From Baffinella frigidus (Eukaryota > Cryptophyceae > Cryptomonadales > Baffinellaceae), in the NCBI GenBank assembly GCA_026770585.1, contig MU646317.1:1401606-1413394 (forward strand): a stretch of DNA of 11,789 nucleotides, given 5' to 3'. The translations under genes were made by a program, and so were the position numbers. Shown here piece after piece: positions 5,953 to 11,355 of the stretch (positions are counted from its first letter, which is position 1; each line of letters starts with the position of its first letter). The notes below the pieces were generated by a model that did not search any database, was not told the origin of the DNA, and worked only from the letters and a program-made list of their open reading frames with translations.

Positions 5953-6028
5953 ATCACCACTCACCGGCGTGGTCAGATGGTGAGAACTGTGCCCACCCTG
6001 GCTCTCGACATTGCCATCGCGGTCCTTC
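5762..6028. repeat. 80-bp direct duplication, copies 187 bp apart
   Basis: 5762-5841 and 5949-6028 share CCCCATCACCACTCACCGGC, GTGGTCAGATG and ATCGCGGTCCTTC or GTCGCGGTCCTTC. A CT tract follows the first and precedes the second, so the repeated unit is probably segment plus tract. A third trace (GGTGGTGCGAAATGTGCC) lies at 5618. Confidence 0.9.
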
Positions 6029-6048
6029 CTCGGAGACATCGGGCGCGA

Positions 6049-6308
6049 CAGCCCGGCCATCGGCGTGGTCGTCCCTGCAATAAGGGTTTAGGGTTTAGGG
6101 GTTCGGGGTTAGGTACCCACCAGGACTCCAAAGCGGTCTTTCCGAGGTCGGTCCCTGCAACAAGGTTTCAGGGTTTAACGTTGAGGGGTTCCCTGCAAAA
6201 AAAAGGCTTAGGGGTTGGAGTGTAGGTGCCCACCAGGACGCTGAATCGGACGTGTCGTCCATGCAACACAGGGTTTAGGGTTTCGGGGCCACGCCGATGG
6301 CCAGGCTG
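6049..6308. repeat. Telomere-like segment bounded by 20-bp inverted repeats
   Basis: CAGCCCGGCCATCGGCGTGG (6049-6068) is the reverse complement, with one mismatch, of 6289-6308. Inside are three to four units combining TCCCTGCAA or CATGCAAC, a GGGTTTAGGG block and TGCCCACCAGGACK. Could be a small composite element or a folded duplication. Confidence 0.75.
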
Positions 6309-6354
6309 CCAGGTCGGCAAGGGGAATCAGAGGCTGGTTTGTTTTATTAAAAAA

Positions 6355-6400
6355 ATATGAGGGCCACCACAAGAAACATATGAGGGCCACCACAAAAATG
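6355..6400. repeat. 23-bp tandem duplication
   Basis: ATATGAGGGCCACCACAA occurs at 6355 and 6378. Confidence 0.92.
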
Positions 6401-6511
6401 AGATTAGATTCCTGAAAGAGTTCGAGAGTTTCTTCAAAAATGCGGTTTCAAATTTTGATCAAGACATCGGGAAGGCCCCTTACGGAGGGGCGCAAAAAGA
6501 CGACTTCCATT
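6401..6511. other. Unassigned sequence before MITE copy 1
   Basis: No repeat or gene recognised. Short open frames run into the MITE and lack splice or family support. Confidence 0.35.
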
Positions 6512-6646
6512 CACCAACCCTCACAGTCTGGGCAAATCGGGGGAAATGGCTCCAAAAATCCCCTTGAAGGCCGTCGGATTCCGACGGCCTCCAAGGGGAT
6601 TTGGTTTTTTGACTTTTTCGATTTGCCCAAGGTGTGAGGGTTGGTG
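6512..6646. mobile_element. Hairpin MITE copy 1, 135 bp
   Basis: Ends CACCAACCCTCACA and complement; both arms continue GGGCAAATCG. The centre TCCCCTTG, GGCCGTCGGA, T, TCCGACGGCC, CAAGGGGA forms a strong hairpin (6559-6599). Copies 2 and 3 share the ends, GGCAAATCG, GGCTCC and a centre of CGGAWTCCG. Arms in the middle zone are more diverged than in copy 3, suggesting an older insertion. No coding frame; transposase must be elsewhere, if mobile. Confidence 0.88.
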
Positions 6647-6731
6647 GATACAAATATGAAACATTTGGAGCCGTTGTCCTTCGCGAAGACGTGGGCATCG
6701 GTTGAAACCCTCCGCCCCTATTCTCACGTTG

Positions 6732-6826
6732 AGACGCTGGGTGGCTGGCACAAATCCGCCAACTTCGGCGCGGGAAAGAGCCCGGGCGAGGCAGAGTGGC
6801 GAGACTGAATAGACCGAGACAGAGCT
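6732..6826. repeat. Module E copy 1
   Basis: Shares GTGGCTGGCACAAATCCGCC, AACTTCGGCG, GGGAAAGAGCCCGGGC and GAATAGACCGAG with 8812-8906. Lacks the hairpin seen in copy 2. Confidence 0.8.
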
Positions 6827-6848
6827 GGAAAACACGAGAAGAGGGCGT

Positions 6849-7004
6849 ACCTCATCGGACGCGGGAGCCCGGGAGAGAGGACGGCACGAACACCCCGGGA
6901 CCTGAACCCTAGACCATAAACGCCAACCCCAGACCCCACAGCATGAGCAGGCACCTGATTGGACGCGCGAGCCCGGGAGAGAGGACGGCACAGACCCCGG
7001 GACT
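6849..7004. repeat. Direct duplication of ~55 bp, period ~102 bp
   Basis: 6849-6903 and 6951-7004 share GGACGCG, GAGCCCGGGAGAGAGGACGG, CACRRAC and CCCCGGGAC. Between them are C-rich telomere-like words (CCTGAACCCTAGACC). Confidence 0.88.
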
Positions 7005-7059
7005 GACCCCGGCGGAGTCAACCCCGTCCGCGCTGGCGGCCACCTCCTGTCGAAGATAC

Positions 7060-7112
7060 GGTTTAGGGTTTAGGGTTTAGGGTTTCGGGTGGAGGGTTTA
7101 GGGTTGAGGGGA
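7060..7112 (+). repeat. Telomere-like block, TTTAGGG
   Basis: Four near-perfect TTTAGGG units, then degenerate ones. Interstitial. Confidence 0.93.
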
Positions 7113-7624
7113 GAGTAGGTAAAGTGGAGGTGTCCACTTAGGACCCTTCCGACTGGCTTATCTGGCGTATACGCCCGGATGCTGCCTTTGGCAGCGCCTC
7201 CCTTTCGGCCGTGGCCGAGAGGTACTCGGGCGGTCAACACGTGTGCAGGGGTCGCCAAAAGTCAATCCCCAGGAAGGAATAAGGGGGATGGTTTACTTTT
7301 GGGATAGTTCGGCGCCCAAAAGAGCGCTCAGGAAGAGCCGAACCCCCCCGAGCAATTTCCCTGCCCGATTCTGTCAACCGTCGCGGTCTCCTCCACGCCA
7401 GGATGTTCGAAACATCCACTTTTGACATCTTTCAGGACCAACTCCTTGAATCCTTAAGTTAACCACGTCAGACGTTACGTGGATAAGGCGTCGGTTTCCC
7501 TCGATGAATCTGGCGTGGCTCGGCGCAAGCGGTTTTCAGGTGGTTAGTTGGCCTCTTTTCAGAAGGCTCTGAGGTTGATAAGAGAAGAAAGAAGGGGGCG
7601 CCTCAGGTCCTCATCTTTGGACTT

Positions 7625-7775
7625 CAGGGTTTAGGGCATAGGGTGTTTAGGGTATAGGGTATAGGGTAAAGGGTATAGGGTATAGGGTATAGGGTATAGG
7701 GTTTACGATTTAGGGTTAAGGGTGTAGGGTAAAAGGTTTAGGGTTTAGGGTTTAGGGTTTAGGGTTAAGAGTATC
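7625..7775 (+). repeat. Heptamer array, TATAGGG and TTTAGGG variants
   Basis: Consecutive GGGTATA units in the middle pass into TTTAGGG units at the right. Local runs of one variant indicate homogenisation. Confidence 0.95.
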
Positions 7776-7850
7776 GGGGGTTCGCCTGATGCGATCCCCT
7801 GCGAGTCAATGCTGCGATTCGGAACCCCTAAGCCATTTTCCAAACCTAAA
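7770..7850. repeat. Module F copy 1
   Basis: GAGTATCGGGGGTTCGCCTG, ATGCGATCCCCTGCGA and ACCCCTAAGCCATTT match 8326-8412. The module follows directly after a heptamer array, as in the other copies. Confidence 0.85.
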
Positions 7851-8001
7851 CCATTCCCCGTTACCTTATCGGCAGGAACCCCCCTATGTCCCTACGATAT
7901 TGCCTGCCGTAGGTTCGTATGTCTTATCGCTTACGGGTTATTCGAAATCGCTTCCGAAGTCCGCTGCCACGCCAGATTGGATGCGGGTGTTGAATTTTTA
8001 A

Positions 8002-8021
8002 AAACACCACAGGTGGTGTTT
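8002..8021. other. Perfect 9-bp stem hairpin
   Basis: AAACACCAC, AG, GTGGTGTTT. No U-run on either side beyond short T stretches; function unknown. Confidence 0.75.
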
Positions 8022-8119
8022 GTTAACTTTTGAAAACCACTGCCTTGAGGAGGAATTGACTTTTGGCGACCCCTTCCAAGACTCTGGCGTGGTGTGTGGT
8101 GGGGTGCTTGCCTGATGCA

Positions 8120-8540
8120 CTCGCCCAGGGTTTAGGGTTGAGGGTATAGGGTTTACGATTTAGGGTTCAGGGTTTATGGCTCAGGGCTTAGGGTGTGGGG
8201 TGTCTGATGCGCTCCCCCGCGATTGAATGGTATATAGGGTATGGGGTATAGGGCATAGAGTATAGGGTACAGGGTTGAAGATTTAGGGTTTGGGGTTTAG
8301 GGTTCAAGGATTAGGGTTAAGGGTTGAGAGTATCGGGTCCTCGCCTGATGCGCTCCCCTGCGATCGAATGCTGCTCCAGCTGCTATTTGAAACCCCTAAG
8401 CCATTTGCCACCTCCAGGGTTGAGGGTTCAGGGCATAGGGTTTACGATTTAGGGTTCAAGGTTTATGGCTCAGGGCTTAGGGTGTAGGGTGCCTGATGCG
8501 CTCCCCCGCGATCGAATGCTGCTCCAGCTGCCTGATCGCC
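8120..8540 (+). repeat. Heptamer arrays punctuated by module F copies
   Basis: Degenerate TTTAGGG, TATAGGG and TTCAGGG arrays alternate with module F: short copies at about 8108 and 8198, fuller copies at 8326-8412 and 8486-8540 with GCCTGATGCGCTCCCC, GCGATCGAATGCTGCTCCAG. The phrase GGTTTACGATTTAGGGTTC plus TTATGGCTCAGGGCTTAGGG occurs at about 8150 and 8440, so a ~290-bp block was duplicated. Confidence 0.9.
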
Positions 8541-8595
8541 GCTGCGACATTCCGTTCCTGGTTTCGCGTTCAGAGTTCAGAGTTCCGTATGCACG

Positions 8596-8608
8596 AAAAT
8601 TACTACAC
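8596..8608. other. AAAATTACTACAC motif
   Basis: Same 13-mer as at 3673-3685, with close relatives in the foldback elements at 5176-5188, 5222-5234 (inverted) and 5321. Here it has no obvious inverted partner; perhaps an element remnant. Confidence 0.5.
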
Positions 8609-8638
8609 AACTGGATCAACTGGCCACGTCCGGGTTTA

Positions 8639-8745
8639 GTATTCCGTGTTCCGTATTCCGTATTCCGTATTCCTGGTTCCGTATTCCGTATTCCGGGTTT
8701 TCCGTATTCCGTATTCCGACTTCCGGGTTCCGGGTTCCGGGTTCC
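8639..8745. repeat. Heptamer array, TTCCGTA then TTCCGGG
   Basis: About a dozen TTCCGTA-type units with some TTCCTGG, followed by three TTCCGGG units. Unit length equals the telomere repeat length. Confidence 0.95.
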
Positions 8746-8811
8746 CTGCCCGCGCGGGACGTAAGCCTAGCTCTTTGCCGCACTCGGGTTGACTGTCAGA
8801 CAGTTCTGAAG

Positions 8812-8906
8812 TTGGCATGCTGGGGTTGCGGTGCCAATCCGTTAACTCCGGCGGGAAAGAGCCCGGGCTCACCAAATTGGTGAGCCCGAATAGACTGAGC
8901 CCCAGG
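8812..8906. repeat. Module E copy 2
   Basis: Pairs with 6732-6826. Contains GAGCCCGGGCTC (8859-8870, palindrome) overlapping GGGCTCACCAA, A, TTGGTGAGCCC (8865-8887), a perfect 11-bp stem where copy 1 has non-palindromic sequence. Confidence 0.82.
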
Positions 8907-9323
8907 TAGTGAGCGTCTTCCCACCAACGATCGGAAGGTGGTGCATATCCTATCCGGAGCCCGGTTGGTACCAGCCCGCACCTTTAGATTTCAGATACGT
9001 ACCACGATGCACTTGAAAAAAACGCTTTCCCGGAATAGCTTCCCCGGAACAGCTTCCCCGTCCCAGCGCCGTGGGGCGACGCTACACCGCCCTTGACGGG
9101 GGACAGGGCATCAAATGTGGAGGACGCTCTCCTGAGATGCCCGCGCTGATTCCTACCAGCTGCTTCCCACAGGGCGGACACCCCTGGCACATCGAAATGC
9201 CCTTCCAGAAGCACGCTGACTTAGCCTGGCTGAAAACCCCTATTCGGCGGCACATGCGCGGGCGTGTGTGGCCAGTCAGACGGCTGCAAAGTGCCCACGC
9301 ACCCGCCCGGCCACTGAGCTGAG
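8907..9323. other. Low-repeat region downstream of the minus-strand gene
   Basis: Mostly unique sequence with one 14-bp tandem pair CGGAAYAGCTTCCC (9031-9058). A minus-strand frame from about 9215 to 8984 reads EGHFDVPGVSALWEAA, then FDALSPVKGGVASPHG, and ends YVSEI-stop. It lacks an ATG, but could be a later exon entered at the CAG at 9218-9216. I cannot support it firmly. Confidence 0.3.
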
Positions 9324-9585
9324 CTAGGAGGCACATGCAGCGGTGGAGGCCTGGCTCAGGTCTCCACCACCCGGCGGTGGGATGAAGGTGACAAGGGTCC
9401 TTGGCGGCGGCCCTTGACCCTGCAGAGGCGCCCAAACGCCAGCAGAAACTGGGTGTGCGTGTGATGCGAACCCGCTCACGCAACACAACGCTCACCTGCG
9501 GGCCGTTGTCGTCCTCCCCACCCCCAAACACGTCGTCTTCCGTCTGGTCCATTATCCCCGGCCCGCCAGCGCCGATATTAGCCAT
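9324..9585 (-). CDS. Candidate two-exon gene, unknown small protein or N-terminal part of a longer one
   Basis: Exon 1 (9585-9496) is exactly 30 codons, MANIGAGGPGIMDQTEDDVF then GGGEDDNGPQ, ending CAG followed by the strong donor GTGAGC. Exon 2 begins at 9419 after CCTCTGCAG, in phase 0, giving GQGPPPRTLVTFIPPPGGGD, LSQASTAACAS and a TAG (9326-9324). That makes 61 residues if complete: an acidic, glycine-rich N terminus and a proline/glycine-rich second half, no signal peptide or membrane segment seen. Further introns could bypass the TAG and join sequence around 9215-8984. The ATG is 152 bp from the divergent plus-strand ATG, suggesting a shared promoter. I do not recognise the protein. Exon 1 and its donor are the best-supported parts; exon 2 is moderate. 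Confidence 0.45.
9420..9495 (-). other. Predicted 76-bp intron of the minus-strand candidate
   Basis: Minus strand starts GTGAGCG and ends GGGCGCCTCTGCAG; 76 nt, between phase-0 codons. No clear CTAAC branch site. Without splicing, the frame changes character to Arg/Cys-rich sequence. Confidence 0.5.
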
Positions 9586-9737
9586 ATCGCCCGTCGCGCG
9601 GAGTACGGTGCTGCGTCCGAGGGTCGCGGCGAGTCACGACACGTGGCGCCCTGACGTGATCGAGCTGAGGGGGTGGATGCTCCTTCTGAGTCGACTTTTA
9701 ATTTCAAAAACTTTTAAAACTCGAGGCTTGTTTGCCG
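9586..9737. promoter_or_regulatory. Candidate bidirectional promoter between divergent ATGs
   Basis: 152 bp between start codons. It contains CACGTG (9640-9645) and TGACGTGA (9652-9659), shapes known as bHLH/bZIP targets in other eukaryotes, plus an AT-rich patch with TTTTAAAA (9712-9719) in otherwise GC-rich DNA. An in-frame TAA (9699-9701) precedes the plus-strand ATG, supporting that start. Regulatory roles are inference. Confidence 0.4.
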
Positions 9738-10491
9738 ATGGCGTCGCTCGACCGCAGCGCGTCTCCCGCTGCATCATTTGACCTGTTCGACGGGATCCGG
9801 AGCTGCGGAGCTTCCGACGTCAGGCTGCTCTCGTTCGCGAGCCTCTGCCCGGTATTCGACCCTCCCATTTCCCCAGGCCTAGGGACGATCCTTGCACAAT
9901 CTCACCATGACGTGAAAGGAAGAGTGAGTAGTAGAGCTAGGATCCTAACTTGATTCGGAGAACTCCATCGCAGGTCGAGGGTGTGTCGGTAGTTTTGCGC
10001 TGCCGCGTTGGTAGCATCTATCGGATTCTTTGCACCTGCCCTGATGCTTCACTGAAGAAGAATCCGATATTGGTTCATGCTGTCTTTGGGGACGTTCTGA
10101 CCGCATGCCCGCCCTGCACCAGGACTGCGTCACCGCGTACGGTCTCGAAGTCCGCCTGGCGTGCGTGACGCCGTCGAAGCAACACCGCCGCCGCCTCACC
10201 CAGACCCTCCAGTCCCTCTCCCACAGCGCGGCGGGGCTCTCCTGCATCTGCGCGCCTCCCCAGCAACCTGCCCCCCGCGCAGCCACTCCTCCACGCTCCC
10301 CTCCCTCTCGCCGAGCACCCGGGGATGAAGCGGGCACGCAGACGAGCCCAGCGAGTCCCCGGCGGCAACGGAGGCGAAAGCGGGCGGCGGGAGGAGCGGC
10401 CGTGGAGACGGCTTGTGCGCGGATGCTGCGCGTCGCGCGCGAGATTCGCGCGGAGGTGGGGCTTCCTCGCCCTGCCTCCCACCAACCCTAA
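9738..10491 (+). CDS. Candidate three-exon gene, unknown protein of about 217 residues
   Basis: Exon 1 (9738-9923, 62 codons) starts at ATG in the context GCCGATGG and ends before GTGAGT. Intron 1 (9924-9973) has donor, CTAAC branch-like site and CAG. Exon 2 from 9974 continues in phase 0 (VEGVSVVLRCRVGSIYRILC, then TCPDASLKKNPIL). The frame then must shift by 2: a second intron 10073-10122 (also 50 bp, phase 0, GTTCAT...CACCAG) would do it, as would 41- or 29-bp versions or a frameshift. Exon 3 (10123-10491) gives DCVTAYGLEVRLACVTPSKQ, a basic/leucine helix, a Pro/Arg/Ser-rich linker (about residues 140-190) and a C-terminal helix (ARMLRVAREIRAEVGL). The TAA lies inside MITE copy 2, so the original C terminus may be lost. 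No family recognised. The YGLEV strand plus following helix vaguely recalls the end of a Ras-like fold; that is weak. Confidence 0.5.
9924..9973 (+). other. Predicted 50-bp intron 1 of the plus-strand gene
   Basis: GTGAGTAGTAG at the 5' end, GATCCTAACTTG about 20 bp before the 3' end, and CCATCGCAG at the acceptor. All three splicing signals match consensus and both flanks are in phase 0. Reading through instead hits TGA within the intron. Confidence 0.65.
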
Positions 10492-10626
10492 CAGGCTGAG
10501 CAAATCGACGATTTTCGAATTCCAAATCAAGGCAAAATGGCTCCACGGACGCCGGAATCCGGCGGCCTCCAAGGCAAATACATGACCTCAAATTCGACGA
10601 TTTGCTCAGGCTGTGGGGGTTGGTGG
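10479..10626. mobile_element. Hairpin MITE copy 2, 148 bp
   Basis: Ends CCACCAACCC and complement. Arms continue with CAGGCTGAGCAAATCGACGA on the left against CAGCCTGAGCAAATCGTCGA on the right strand. Centre CGCCGGA, A, TCCGGCG (10550-10564). It supplies the TAA that ends the plus-strand gene frame. Flanks lack a clear short target duplication, but GCGAGATTC plus CGCGG occurs on both sides (about 10439 and 10662). Confidence 0.88.
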
Positions 10627-10686
10627 TCAGTCGGGTTGGCTGACTATTTATGCTCGTGTGCGAGATTCCCGCGGTGGTCTCGCTCT

Positions 10687-10808
10687 TGCCTCTGTCGGGT
10701 TGATTGGTCGTTTTCGCGCCGAAAGTTCAAGGGTTTGTACCGCAACCCAGGAGAATCAACTTCTGGTCTCCTCATTTTGAAGCATTGTTCGGCAACCCGA
10801 CTGAGGCA
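10687..10808. mobile_element. Short inverted-repeat-bounded segment, 122 bp
   Basis: TGCCTCTGTCGGGTTG (10687-10702) and complement with one mismatch (10793-10808). CAGTCGGGTTG also occurs at 10628 within GTCAGTCGGGTTGGCTGAC. Ends directly before the direct repeat at 10809. Confidence 0.6.
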
Positions 10809-11039
10809 GAGCTAGGAGGTGGGGGTTCCTGGCAGCTGCCGGCCACGCAAGAGTGTAGAGCTGACTGGCTTACAGGAGAAACAGTCAGATCTGACTATTT
10901 TTCAAGTTCATAAGTGGACATTCTCCCCAGAGAAAAATCGAAAAATCGGAAAGTTGGTACAAATTCCGTGTGAACTGACTTGTTTCCCCAGGTCAGCCCT
11001 ACACTCTTGCGTGGGGAGCTAGGAGGTAGAGGTTCCGGG
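10809..11039. repeat. 24-bp direct repeats flanking a foldback element
   Basis: GAGCTAGGAGGTGGGGGTTC at 10809 (to 10832) and GAGCTAGGAGGTAGAGGTTC at 11016 (to 11039) differ at three positions over 24 bp. AGCTAGGAGG also occurs at 9322. Could be a long duplication produced with the insertion, or a pre-existing repeat. Confidence 0.85.
10843..11014. mobile_element. Foldback element, 172 bp
   Basis: CCACGCAAGAGTGTAG then AGCTGACTGG (10843-10868) pairs with 10988-11014, and pairing weakens inward through GGAGAAACAGTCAG. The interior includes the palindrome AGTCAGATCTGACT (10883-10896) and GAAAAATCGAAAAATCGG. No coding frame. Unlike the CCAACCC hairpin family in its ends. Confidence 0.82.
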
Positions 11040-11044
11040 AAGCC

Positions 11045-11123
11045 CAATCACGTTTTGAAAAGCAATACTTGCCTTTGTTGCGCGCGACTTCTGAAAAGCG
11101 TCTTGCTTTTCAGAAGGTGATTG
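11045..11123. repeat. Overlapping hairpins with two alternative left arms
   Basis: CTTCTGAAAAGC (11088-11099), loop GTCTT, GCTTTTCAGAAG (11105-11116) is a perfect 12-bp stem. The right arm extended to 11123 can instead pair with CAATCACGTTTTGAAAAGC (11045-11063), 17 of 19 positions. Two mutually exclusive folds are possible. Confidence 0.8.
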
Positions 11124-11137
11124 CGCAAGACCTGCTA

Positions 11138-11281
11138 CCAACCCTCACGGCTTGGGCAAATCGACGATTTTCGATTTGGGATTTTAAGGGGGTTGAAGTC
11201 GGAATCCGACTTCAACGGCTCCAATTCCCCTTGAAATCGGGAAATCGAAAATCGTCGATTTGCCCAAGCCGTGAGGGTTGG
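11138..11281. mobile_element. Hairpin MITE copy 3, 144 bp, best preserved
   Basis: 40-bp perfect terminal arms beginning CCAACCCTCACGGCTTGGGC, then AAATCGACGATTTTCGATTT. The centre has 12-bp arms GTTGAAGTCGGA and TCCGACTTCAAC around one A (11192-11216). Almost the whole element folds on itself. Left flank CTA and right flank TGGTA might reflect an end that is TACCACCAACC with a 3-bp loss on the left. Confidence 0.92.
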
Positions 11282-11355
11282 TGGTACCTTTACATCTTGC
11301 GGCACTGTCGTGGAAGCACCTACTATCCGGCTGATAGGTATCTGCCTGCTTGGCC

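Larger units (their letters stand above)
7248..8073. repeat. 826-bp segment bounded by perfect 19-bp inverted repeats
   Basis: GGGGTCGCCAAAAGTCAAT at 7248-7266 is exactly complemented at 8055-8073. A second inner pair, AATCTGGCGTGG (7507-7518) and complement (7967-7978), is nested inside it. The interior holds a TATAGGG-type array (7625-7775), a module F copy and a small hairpin. No transposase frame. Could be a composite element or an old inverted duplication. Confidence 0.7.

Noticed and set aside
5401-6083. Leu/Ser- and Arg/Glu-rich frames
   Set aside because: They are products of the CT/GA tracts.
7195-7235. Possible tRNA fragment (GTGGCCGAGAGGTACTCGGG resembles a Leu/Ser D-arm region)
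   Set aside because: No matching acceptor stem, anticodon arm or GGTTCRA T-loop in the right positions on either strand.
7809-8033. 74-codon frame between heptamer arrays, with a fairly protein-like second half
   Set aside because: Its start lies in module F, its end runs through a hairpin, and other module F copies do not keep the frame open. No splice or family support.
10075-10591. Minus-strand Arg/Ala/Gly-rich frames opposite the plus-strand gene
   Set aside because: Overlap a better-supported plus frame with splice signals. Composition is explained by GC-rich antisense codons.
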